A stretch of DNA of 64,000 bases from Clostridia bacterium (GTDB lineage Bacteria; Bacillota; Clostridia; Christensenellales; Borkfalkiaceae): assembly GCA_017625565.1 (NCBI GenBank), contig JAGAKN010000013.1:1-64000 (forward strand), read 5' to 3'. Positions 17,447 through 24,079 of the stretch are shown piece by piece. The notes beneath the pieces were generated by a model. That model saw only the letters and a list, made by a program, of their open reading frames with translations. It made no database searches and was not told where the DNA came from. The translations under genes and the position numbers were made by a program. Position 1 is the first letter of the stretch, and every line of letters starts with the position of its first letter.

Positions 17447-17650
17447 TTAATTATCTCTAATTTTTAATCCTAATTCTGTTATGTGATAACGTGGCTCACC
17501 TATATCGTTTGTGTCATATTGTTCAATATAACCCGACGATAGAGCATCGTCAATCAGTTTCTCGTCTTTTAGTCGATGTAAAAGATTTTTTCTCGTCCAA
17601 ATATCGTTTTTTCCAAATAGGACTAGAAGTTTAAACCAATCATTATCCAT
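17447..17650 (-). CDS. Small winged-helix-like protein
   Basis: 67 residues: WTRKNLLHRLKDEKLIDDALSSGYIEQY, then PRYHITELGLKIRD. The predicted pattern helix-helix-recognition helix followed by a beta wing and ITELG resembles small winged-helix regulators or their remnants. GGAGA lies upstream of the ATG at 17650. It is divergent from the XRE regulator, shares the operator region with it, and is followed by the lipoprotein gene after 13 bases. A DNA-binding role is an inference. Confidence 0.5.
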   Translation of the reverse strand: MDNDWFKLLVLFGKNDIWTRKNLLHRLKDEKLIDDALSSGYIEQYDTNDIGEPRYHITELGLKIRDN

Positions 17651-17682
17651 AAAAAATCTCCAAAATTAAATTTTATACTACT

Positions 17683-17733
17683 ATTATACGGAACATTTTG
17701 TTCCAAGTCAAGTATTTTGGAACATTTTGTTCT
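17683..17733. promoter_or_regulatory. Divergent promoter with two palindromic operators
   Basis: Two copies of GGAACATTTTGTTCC lie at 17690-17704 (perfect palindrome) and 17719-17733 (one end mismatch), 29 bp apart centre to centre. On the minus strand TTGACT (17711-17706), a 17-bp spacer and TATAAT (17688-17683) form a near-consensus promoter with the first operator filling the spacer. The second operator lies just before the XRE start codon. This fits autorepression by the XRE protein, as in phage and plasmid switches. Confidence 0.8.
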
Positions 17734-17744
17734 AAAATAGTAAT

Positions 17745-17954
17745 ATGAAAAATAAATTCTCTGAGCAATTAAGCGGATTAAGAACAGAAAATAATCTTTC
17801 TCGTGTTCAGCTTGCGGAAAAATTAAACGTTTCCGTACGACTCATTTCTTACTGGGAAAACGGTCAGCGTGAATGCGACTTTGATATGCTTATAAAAATA
17901 GCTGACCTTTTTTCAGTCAGCATTGATTATTTATTGGGAAGAAAAGATTATTAA
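17745..17954 (+). CDS. XRE-family HTH repressor-like regulator
   Basis: 69 residues, a minimal helix-turn-helix protein: FSEQLSGLRTENNLSRVQLAEKL, then VSVRLISYWENGQR (turn and recognition helix) and IKIADLFSVSIDYLLGRK. This is the typical Cro/C1-type domain with almost nothing else. It probably binds the paired palindromes just upstream and represses itself and the divergent winged-helix/lipoprotein unit. No clear ribosome binding site is visible in the 11 bases after the second operator, so translation may be weak or leaderless. Confidence 0.85.
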   Translation: MKNKFSEQLSGLRTENNLSRVQLAEKLNVSVRLISYWENGQRECDFDMLIKIADLFSVSIDYLLGRKDY

Positions 17955-18063
17955 GTGACTCGTGCGGGTATCCACCGAAACCCTTAAAAGGGAACTCTCG
18001 GAGAGTGTCGCGGATAAATCCGCTCGCGCGAATCCGATGGGTTATTCCGACGGAAGCATACAG
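17955..18063. other. Unassigned GC-richer segment with inverted repeats
   Basis: No gene. It holds short inverted repeats (for example GCGGAT AA ATCCGC and CTCTCGGAGAG) and is clearly richer in G and C than the cassette around it. It could be a structured RNA end or a remnant of other DNA. I recognise no known element. Confidence 0.3.
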
Positions 18064-18123
18064 CAAAAAAGGATAGGCATTTGCCTATCCTTTTTTGAGT
18101 GGTGAGCCTTAACCAACCTAAAT
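18064..18123. repeat. 60-bp direct repeat, right copy
   Basis: Exact copy of 16277-16336, in the same orientation, closing the 1.8-kb cassette. Its hairpin can terminate ktrA transcription from the right as well as the XRE transcript from the left. The repeat runs directly into a 17-bp sequence that is an inverted copy of the tRNA-Glu(CTC) trailer. Confidence 0.9.
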
Positions 18124-18130
18124 CGAACCC
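18114..18130. repeat. 17-bp inverted repeat with the tRNA-Glu(CTC) trailer
   Basis: CAACCTAAATCGAACCC here is the exact reverse complement of 20335-20351, which is one arm of the tRNA-Glu(CTC) terminator. The two copies bracket the ktrA-ktrB genes. Confidence 0.75.
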
Positions 18131-18781
18131 TTATTTTAACTTGCTAATTTTTGAAGTATTTGTGATAACTACAAGTTGCATATCCTTCGCTAATTTTACT
18201 GTGGGGTCAATATTGATTTCTAAATTATTTACTTGCCGAATTGCAACAACGTTGATGGAATATTTTTTACGCAAATTTAATTCAATAAGCGTTTTGCCTA
18301 CCCATTCGGGCTTAACTTCAAGTTCTATTAAAGATACGTCGTTGGATAATTCTATAACGTCGACAAACCCAGAACTTAAAAGGTTTTTTGCAAGACGTAT
18401 TCCTGATTCGCATTCAGGAAAAACTACTTTATCCGCTCCTACCTTACTTAAAATCTTTTTATGCATCTCATTCGCACATTTTGCAATTACTACATTTACG
18501 CCAACCTCTTTACACAACATTACCGCCATAACGCTTGCTTCCAAATTATTTGCCATAGCAATAATGACAACGTCCATATTGGAAATACCAAGCTGTTTTA
18601 TGACTTCTAAATCGGTTACGTCTGCACATTTACAAAACGGAATATCGGCGATAGCGGAATTTACAATGGCTTCATCTGAATCAACGGCTAACACCTCAGC
18701 GCCATTGCTGACAAGCTCTTTTGCTACGGCTAGCCCATATCGTCCAAGACCAAATACGGCGTAAGATTTATTAATACTCAT
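18131..18781 (-). CDS. ktrA: Potassium uptake regulatory subunit KtrA/TrkA-type
   Basis: 216 residues. The N-terminal RCK domain has the nucleotide-binding motif GLGRYG (12-17) and an acidic end of strand 2 (VDSDE); the C-terminal RCK subdomain occupies about 140-216. Such proteins form a cytoplasmic octameric ring that binds ATP or NADH and gates the potassium channel subunit. AGGAG precedes the ATG. It follows ktrB by 20 bases in the same orientation, so the two form one operon. Base use is AT-rich, unlike the V-ATPase genes. Confidence 0.9.
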   Translation of the reverse strand: MSINKSYAVFGLGRYGLAVAKELVSNGAEVLAVDSDEAIVNSAIADIPFCKCADVTDLEVIKQLGISNMDVVIIAMANNLEASVMAVMLCKEVGVNVVIAKCANEMHKKILSKVGADKVVFPECESGIRLAKNLLSSGFVDVIELSNDVSLIELEVKPEWVGKTLIELNLRKKYSINVVAIRQVNNLEINIDPTVKLAKDMQLVVITNTSKISKLK

Positions 18782-18801
18782 AATATACTCCTTTTTTTTA
18801 G

Positions 18802-20160
18802 TTAACCTACGCTTATTTCCTCGGTAGGGTTTTTGATAATATTTTCGGTTTCTTTATTTGAATTAAATGCAATTGCCAAAGAAATAGGGCCTATTCTTCC
18901 TAAATACATTGTAGAGATAATGACAAGTTTTCCTGAAAAGCCCAAATAAGCCGTAAGATTTCTTGACAAGCCGACCGTTGCCGTTGCGCTTACGGTTTCA
19001 TAAATTATATCAAGTGCCGGGGCATTTGTGACAGCAGCAAGCAAGACGGTCGCTATAAACACAATCGAAAAGGACATACTTGTAACGGCAACTGCTTTCT
19101 TTGTGATTTGTCTTGATAAATTCCTATTGAATAACGATACTTCGTTTTTGTTTTTTATCGCAGAATATGCAGTAGCGAATAACACAACAATTGTAACCGT
19201 TTTGATGCCGCCTGCTGTTCCAACGGGAGAACCGCCGATAAACATTAAAAAAACACAAAGAATAGCGGAGGCATTTGTCAAATTTTCTTGCGGTATTGTC
19301 GCGAACCCTGCCGTTCGTGTCGTTATGGATTGAAAAAGTGATACTTGAATTTTATCAAAGAGTGAATAGCTTTCTATAGTTAGAGGATTGCTATACTCCA
19401 ATATAAAAATTGCAACAGCACCACCAAAAATAAGAATCAGCGTTGCTGACAATGCAATTTTACTATGCAACGTCAACCGTTTCAAGCATTTTATTTTTTC
19501 TTTTTTGAAAAATTTAAATACGCGTATTATATCCCACCAAACAATATAACCTATACCGCCTAGAATAATTAAAAGGCTTGTAATAGTATTTATTAAAGGA
19601 TTTAGCGCATAACTACACAGGCTGTTTTCAGCGATTATATCAATCCCTGCGTTACAAAAGGCGGAAACTGAATTGAATATGGAAAGCCAAATTCCGCGCG
19701 CGCCATAGTCGGGGATAAATACGAACATATAAAGCAACGCTCCAATCCCTTCAATAATAAGCGTGCCAATAATAACTTTTTTAACAAAGACTGTAAGGCC
19801 CGATAAAGAAGTCAGATTGAATGCATCACTAATCAATCTACTATCTTTCAATCCTATTTTACGGTGTAACGCTATCGTTAAACCTGTGATTACGGTGATA
19901 ATGCCGAGTCCGCCGATTTGTATTAAAAGCAAAATCACTATTTGTCCAAAAACACTCCAAGTTGTCACCGTCGGTAACGTAACCAATCCTGTTACGCAAG
20001 TTGCAGTGGTTGAAGTAAATAATGCGTCTATATACGGAATAGCTTTTCCATTTTTTGAACTGATAGGCAAGGCGAGCAATAGACTGCCTATCAATATCAC
20101 AAATAGAAAACTTAAAATAATGACTTGTGTTGTTGAAAGTTTTAATTTGTATTTTTTCAT
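18802..20160 (-). CDS. ktrB: Potassium uptake channel subunit KtrB/TrkH-type
   Basis: 452 residues from the ATG at 20160 (MKKYKLKLSTTQV); the frame is open upstream, but that part overlaps the promoter. Four pore repeats are visible with their filter glycines: TATCVTGL, CNAGID, TRTAGF and TATVGL. This is the SKT-superfamily organisation of K+ translocating subunits that work with KtrA and are often Na+-linked. No large extra domain is present, which favours KtrB over TrkH. The promoter lies at 20197-20225. Confidence 0.9.
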   Translation of the reverse strand: MKKYKLKLSTTQVIILSFLFVILIGSLLLALPISSKNGKAIPYIDALFTSTTATCVTGLVTLPTVTTWSVFGQIVILLLIQIGGLGIITVITGLTIALHRKIGLKDSRLISDAFNLTSLSGLTVFVKKVIIGTLIIEGIGALLYMFVFIPDYGARGIWLSIFNSVSAFCNAGIDIIAENSLCSYALNPLINTITSLLIILGGIGYIVWWDIIRVFKFFKKEKIKCLKRLTLHSKIALSATLILIFGGAVAIFILEYSNPLTIESYSLFDKIQVSLFQSITTRTAGFATIPQENLTNASAILCVFLMFIGGSPVGTAGGIKTVTIVVLFATAYSAIKNKNEVSLFNRNLSRQITKKAVAVTSMSFSIVFIATVLLAAVTNAPALDIIYETVSATATVGLSRNLTAYLGFSGKLVIISTMYLGRIGPISLAIAFNSNKETENIIKNPTEEISVG

Positions 20161-20196
20161 AATCAAGTTTCTTCGAAAATGAGATTTAATATTTTT

Positions 20197-20225
20197 ATTA
20201 TAACACAATTCAAGATATATTTCAA
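20197..20225 (-). promoter_or_regulatory. Promoter of ktrB-ktrA
   Basis: Minus strand: TTGAAA (20225-20220), a 17-bp spacer and TATAAT (20202-20197), about 37 bases before the ktrB start. Confidence 0.7.
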
Positions 20226-20305
20226 GTTTTTAATAGGGGTAAAAATTTAGAAAGCGCTCCCGCGATAAAAGGAAACGCCTTAAAAACTATTTTAGAAAAA
20301 TGAAA

Positions 20306-20351
20306 CAACCCAAACCGTCCACCCTCTAATTGAGGGGTTCGATTTAGGTTG
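20306..20351 (-). terminator. Terminator of tRNA-Glu(CTC)
   Basis: Minus strand, directly after the tRNA: CAACC-AAA pairs with TTT-GGTTG, and CCCTC pairs with GAGGG around an AATTA loop, followed by GTTTCATTTTT. One arm is repeated in inverted orientation at 18114-18130. Confidence 0.65.
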
Positions 20352-20355
20352 CTTG

Positions 20356-20430
20356 TGGTGACCCGTACGGGAATCGAACCCATGTTATCACCGTGAGAGG
20401 GTGATGTCTTGACCGCTTGACCAACGGGCC
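20356..20430 (-). tRNA. tRNA-Glu, anticodon CTC
   Basis: A 75-nt minus-strand cloverleaf. It starts GGCCCGT, has anticodon loop CTCTCAC on a TCACC/GGTGA stem (CTC, glutamate GAG), T-loop GGTTCGATTCC and encoded CCA. Its promoter (TTGATA-17-TATACT) is at 20452-20480. It is a separate glutamate isoacceptor from the tRNA at 2493-2567. Confidence 0.95.
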
Positions 20431-20451
20431 GTTGTATCAAATTGCTTATGT

Positions 20452-20480
20452 AGTATAGCACATTTCCCACGGAATATCAA
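20452..20480 (-). promoter_or_regulatory. Promoter of tRNA-Glu(CTC)
   Basis: Minus strand: TTGATA (20480-20475), a 17-bp spacer and TATACT (20457-20452). Confidence 0.7.
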
Positions 20481-20519
20481 CTGTTTTTTAGGACGTGAAA
20501 AAAAATTCTCGCAAAAACT

Positions 20520-21404
20520 TTATAAAAACGTTTCTTGGGTTTTAGCATTCGCTTTGATGCGTTTTTGATATTCCTTAGGCGGTACGCCCGCTTGCTTTTT
20601 AAAGAATTTGCAAAAATAGGGTACGCAGTCGAAATTCAATTCGTCTGCGATTTGCGCAATGGATTTTTTCGATTGCTCCAAAAGCCGTTTTGCCGAGTGC
20701 ATTTTCTTTTCTGTAATGTATTCGATCACCGTTTTCCCTGTCGCGAGCTTAAATTCCTTGCACAAAGTCGAACGATTTGTACGGAACAAAAACGCCAATT
20801 CGTCCAAAGTAATCCGTTCCAAATAATTATTGTCTACGTATTTGATGATTTCGTTGATTTGGAAATCGACGTCGTCGTTTTCGTCGGCGTTTTCAAAGAA
20901 CTCGTGCTTGCGGATTAACCCGATTAAAAAAGACTCTAGCAAAGAACGGAGCATTTGCTCGCTACCGAACATTTGCTTTTTTTTCTTTTCCATGTCATAC
21001 ACGGGTACGTTATAGGGGGGCGCGAATACGTTGCGACCTTCTCTAACGATTTCCGCCAAGTGTTTAATCTCCGTTTCGTCTAAACGCACGGGTTTTTGCG
21101 CGAATGCATTCAAGCGCGCGGACAAACATTCAAAACCGATAATCACGACGGAAGTTTCGCTTGCGTTCGGGCAAGTTAAAGCGTGCACGCTGTTTGCACC
21201 GTGAATAAGCATCTCGTATTTGGATAACGTACCGTTATACCCATCGGAGCGCACGAAAATTTCCCCGCTATTTACGAAAATTAACTCGCAAAAGGGGTGT
21301 TTATCAGCTTTCGTGCCGTAATCTTGTGGAAACTCGAAAAAGTGCACGTTTGCAATTTTAGGAACGAGAAGTACGTTCTCAATCGGTTGCAGTTTAAAAT
21401 TCAT
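20520..21404 (-). CDS. AraC-family transcriptional regulator
   Basis: 294 residues from the ATG at 21404. The N-terminal half is a cupin-like sensor (about 20-110, FFEFPQDYGTKADKHPFCELIFV). The C-terminus holds two helix-turn-helix units (about 200-290: LDELAFLFRTNRSTLCKEFK, and IAQIADELNFDCVPYFCKFFKK). It reads divergently from the creatinase-like operon and probably controls it in response to a small ligand. An in-frame start at 21443 would lie inside the promoter. The chosen ATG falls six bases after TATAAT, so the transcript looks leaderless. Confidence 0.85.
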   Translation of the reverse strand: MNFKLQPIENVLLVPKIANVHFFEFPQDYGTKADKHPFCELIFVNSGEIFVRSDGYNGTLSKYEMLIHGANSVHALTCPNASETSVVIIGFECLSARLNAFAQKPVRLDETEIKHLAEIVREGRNVFAPPYNVPVYDMEKKKKQMFGSEQMLRSLLESFLIGLIRKHEFFENADENDDVDFQINEIIKYVDNNYLERITLDELAFLFRTNRSTLCKEFKLATGKTVIEYITEKKMHSAKRLLEQSKKSIAQIADELNFDCVPYFCKFFKKQAGVPPKEYQKRIKANAKTQETFL

Positions 21405-21410
21405 ACTTCT

Positions 21411-21439
21411 ATTATATACGTTCCCTATTCCTTTGTCAA
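21411..21439 (-). promoter_or_regulatory. Promoter of the AraC regulator
   Basis: Minus strand: TTGACA (21439-21434), a 17-bp spacer and TATAAT (21416-21411). Only six bases separate the -10 box from the ATG. Confidence 0.75.
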
Positions 21440-21499
21440 GCAAAAAGAAAATATCATCAAAAAATTTACGATAAGATAATTTTTATTGATGATTTTCTA

Positions 21500-21528
21500 A
21501 TGACAAAAAGAGAAATATATAGTATAAT
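21500..21528 (+). promoter_or_regulatory. Promoter of the creatinase-like operon
   Basis: ATGACA (21500-21505), a 17-bp spacer and TATAAT (21523-21528). The weak -35 box fits activation by the divergent AraC protein, whose own -35 box is about 60 bp away. Confidence 0.6.
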
Positions 21529-21580
21529 AAAATTAGTCGGTAGCCCGACGAAAATATATGAACAGTAAGGAGAAGTTATT

Positions 21581-22756
21581 ATGCAAAGAGTATGTATTCC
21601 TGATTGGGAGTATCAAGAAAGAATTCAAAAGGCAGCAAAATTGGTGCAAGAAAAAGGTCTTGACGCAATGCTCGTCGTATCGACGGAAAGCGACTATGCA
21701 AACGCAAGATATTTCTCGGGTTTCTGGCCCTTGTTTGAAAGAGCGGGCGTATTGATCGGTGCAAGCGGAAAGGCGGTATTACTCGTAGGCCCGGAATCGG
21801 CGATTTTCGCGAAAGATTTTGGTAAGATTGACAAAGTTATGGTTTTGAAGGAATTCCGTGAATCGGCAGACCCTGCATATCCCGAACTCGTTCCCGATAC
21901 CTTTAAAATGGCGTTCGATTACGTTGGCGCAACGGGCGAAAACCTTAAAATCGGTTTGGGTAGCTACGTAGAATGCACGTTGCCCATTATGGAAGGCTTG
22001 AAAGATACTTTCCCGAAGGCGGAAATTTCCATTTGTAGCGACATTATGGTAGCGCTCCGCTCGATTAAGAGTGAAAACGAACTCGCTTGTATCAGAGAAG
22101 GGTTCAGAATCGTAGAACTCGCAACAGACGAAGTGGTTAAGGCGTTGAAACCGGGTGTCACCGAATTGCAAATGGTTGGTGTTGCGCAAAGAGTTATTTA
22201 TGAAAACGGTGCGGAATACGAAGGGCTTCCTATGTACGTATTCAGCGAATCTTCTACGCGTCACGCAATCAGCCGTTCGACCTATAAAACGATTGGTAAG
22301 AACGATATCGTTCAACTCAATCTTTCGGCGAAAATTGACGGGTATTCTCCTGCAATCGGCTTGCCCGTATTTATGGGCAAAGCGGAAGGCGAAAAGAAAG
22401 AACTTGTAGATTTCTGCTTGAAGATGCACAACTGGACGACGGAAAATTTGAAAGCTGGCATGAAAGCGGACGTTGTTCCCAAGAAATTCTTGCAAATGTT
22501 CAAGGACGCTGGTTATGAAAAGAACTACGTATACGGGCCTTGTCACGGTACGGGTATGATCGAAGTAGAAGCGCCTTGGATGGAAACTTCTTCCGATTAT
22601 ATTTTGAAGAAGAATATGACGTTCCAAGTCGATACGTTCATCTCCGGCTCGACCTTTGGTTGCCGTTGGGAAAAGGGTATTGCTATCAAAGAAAACGGCG
22701 TAGAATCGTACACCGATTATCTTGAAAAGCACGGCTTAATCGAATTAGGCTTCTAA
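21581..22756 (+). CDS. Creatinase-like M24-fold protein lacking metal ligands
   Basis: 391 residues: an N-terminal creatinase-type domain (about 8-160) and a C-terminal pita-bread domain (about 168-391). In M24 aminopeptidases two aspartates, one histidine and two glutamates bind metals. Here the first aspartate is N247 (NLSAKIDGYS), the second is replaced near 258, and the EPG glutamate is missing. H322 (CHGTG) and E364 remain. Such metal-less members include true creatinases, so it may hydrolyse a C-N bond without metal or act only as a binding protein. AAGGAG precedes the ATG. It heads a three-gene operon with ASRT and creatininase-family partners. Confidence 0.8.
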   Translation: MQRVCIPDWEYQERIQKAAKLVQEKGLDAMLVVSTESDYANARYFSGFWPLFERAGVLIGASGKAVLLVGPESAIFAKDFGKIDKVMVLKEFRESADPAYPELVPDTFKMAFDYVGATGENLKIGLGSYVECTLPIMEGLKDTFPKAEISICSDIMVALRSIKSENELACIREGFRIVELATDEVVKALKPGVTELQMVGVAQRVIYENGAEYEGLPMYVFSESSTRHAISRSTYKTIGKNDIVQLNLSAKIDGYSPAIGLPVFMGKAEGEKKELVDFCLKMHNWTTENLKAGMKADVVPKKFLQMFKDAGYEKNYVYGPCHGTGMIEVEAPWMETSSDYILKKNMTFQVDTFISGSTFGCRWEKGIAIKENGVESYTDYLEKHGLIELGF

Positions 22757-22772
22757 TTGCATAAAACGTTGC

Positions 22773-22799
22773 GCGGGGCAGGGGAATACCCCGCCCCGC
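22773..22799 (+). other. GC-rich intercistronic hairpin followed by an A-run
   Basis: Stem GCGGGGC-A-GGGG/CCCC-GCCCCGC with loop AATA, followed by AAAAAATAA and then the AAGGAG site of the next gene. It lacks a T-run, so it may stabilise or separate mRNA segments rather than terminate. Confidence 0.5.
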
Positions 22800-22823
22800 A
22801 AAAAATAATAAGGAGAAAAGAAA

Positions 22824-23186
22824 ATGGCAGTAGTAGGAAAGAAATCTTGGGTAATTCCCGATTGCGAACTTCCCCCTGAAGGCGAAGGCGTATTAAAGGG
22901 ACACGAAAGCGTCGTGATCGTAAACGACAGCAATAAAAAAGCCGTCATTAAAGTGGCTTTGTATTTCGTAGAAGACGAAGCGTATGAAAACATTACTTGG
23001 GAAGTAGAACCCAAGAAAGTAAAATGTTTCCGTATGAACAACGTAGAACATATGTGTGGATACGTCGTTCCTTTGGAAACGCAATACGCTATGAAATTGG
23101 AAAGCAGTCAACCCATCGTCGTTCAATACGGCAGATTGGACAACCGCCAAACCAACCTTGCGTACTACACTACGATGGCGTACTAA
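22824..23186 (+). CDS. ASRT-family small beta-sandwich protein
   Basis: 120 residues with the markers of the family of the Anabaena sensory rhodopsin transducer: GKKSWVIPD at the start, GHESVVIVND, YFVEDEAYENITWEVE, and a close with PIVVQYGRLDNRQTNLAYYT. The family is predicted to form small beta-sandwich domains that bind small molecules, possibly sugars, and it is found far outside rhodopsin systems. No signal peptide or membrane segment is seen. AAGGAG precedes the ATG. It sits between a creatinase-like gene and a creatininase-family gene, which suggests it binds or presents their substrate. Confidence 0.85.
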   Translation: MAVVGKKSWVIPDCELPPEGEGVLKGHESVVIVNDSNKKAVIKVALYFVEDEAYENITWEVEPKKVKCFRMNNVEHMCGYVVPLETQYAMKLESSQPIVVQYGRLDNRQTNLAYYTTMAY

Positions 23187-23204
23187 TAAAGGAGATAAAC
23201 GGTT

Positions 23205-23939
23205 ATGATTCTCGATCATTCTTTTCCGCGTGAAACGGATTATGTAAAAGAAAAGAACTTACCTTTGGTAATCGTCGGTGGTACGGTAGAATACCACGGC
23301 CCGCATTGTTCTTACGGTTGTGATACGCTCGTTGCTGAAGGCTTGGTAAAAAAACTCGCTGAAGAAAAAGAAATCATGCTCGCCCCGACCATTTCTTACA
23401 GCCCGTCTAGCTACGCGGTTGGCGGTAAGGAAACGGGTACGGTGCATATTCCGGAAAAAGCTTTTGAAGAATACGTGTATTACGTTTTCAAGAGTATGCT
23501 TTATTCAGGGTTTAGAAATATTTACGTCGTCATTCATCATCAATTCGAACAAGAATGCAATAAGCCTATGACGCTCTGCTACAAATTAGCATCTCAACGC
23601 GCCATTATGGAATACTTGCAAGAAACGAAAGGCGAAGGTTGGTGGGGTAGCGAGAACTACGCGAATTATTATGAAGAATTAGAAGGCTCTTCCAATCCTT
23701 TCGAATGGATCAAAGTAATCCCTACGATGAGCACGGCGGTACAAAATGCTACGGGTTATGATCACGCAGGCAAATACGAAAGCTCGATTTTGATGGCTTT
23801 GTACCCCGATTGCGTACAACTCGACCGCATTGACGATATCAAGCACTGGTTTACTGCCAGCGCACGCGAAGCAAATAAAGAGCTCGGCGACGAAATGGTT
23901 CGTCAATCGCTCGCATATTTAAGAGAAGCAATCAAATAA
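23205..23939 (+). CDS. Creatininase-family amidohydrolase
   Basis: 244 residues. The family metal-binding pattern is visible as E29, H31, H34 and D40 in VEYHGPHCSYGCD, with a later His pair (IHHQ, 111-112) and the closing glutamate in HAGKYESS. These enzymes use two metals to open cyclic amides such as creatinine or related lactams. The usual NGHGGN loop is replaced by HHQFEQE, so the substrate may differ from creatinine. AAAGGAG precedes the ATG. It is the last gene of the operon and has a terminator at 23955-23990. Confidence 0.8.
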   Translation: MILDHSFPRETDYVKEKNLPLVIVGGTVEYHGPHCSYGCDTLVAEGLVKKLAEEKEIMLAPTISYSPSSYAVGGKETGTVHIPEKAFEEYVYYVFKSMLYSGFRNIYVVIHHQFEQECNKPMTLCYKLASQRAIMEYLQETKGEGWWGSENYANYYEELEGSSNPFEWIKVIPTMSTAVQNATGYDHAGKYESSILMALYPDCVQLDRIDDIKHWFTASAREANKELGDEMVRQSLAYLREAIK

Positions 23940-23954
23940 ACGAAATTTACGGAT

Positions 23955-23990
23955 AACGCCTTGAAAGTTTTTGCTTTCGGGGCGTTTTTC
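23955..23990 (+). terminator. Terminator of the creatinase/creatininase operon
   Basis: Stem AACGCC-GAAAG/CTTTC-GGGGCGTT with a T-rich loop, ending in TTTTTC. Confidence 0.75.
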
Positions 23991-24079
23991 TTGCGTTTTA
24001 TCGGAAATTGTGGTAAAATCAAAGAAAAAATGCGTAAAGAGTCCGTCGCTGGTACATATTGACGGAAAGGGGAATGCGT

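Noticed and set aside
17447-17954. Winged-helix/XRE pair considered as a toxin-antitoxin system
   Set aside because: The genes are divergent rather than co-directional, and neither product shows a toxin fold that I recognise.
16277-18123. 60-bp repeats considered as a CRISPR remnant
   Set aside because: There are only two copies 1.8 kb apart, each containing a terminator, with no spacers or cas genes.
16277-18123. Cassette considered as an insertion sequence
   Set aside because: No transposase and no terminal inverted repeats at the 60-bp repeat ends.
18099-18764. 221-codon plus-strand frame opposite ktrA
   Set aside because: It is the antisense shadow of ktrA, rich in Ser and Thr, with no independent signals.
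20209-20305. Possible small gene or RNA upstream of tRNA-Glu(CTC) terminator
   Set aside because: No open frame with a ribosome binding site and no recognisable conserved RNA motif.
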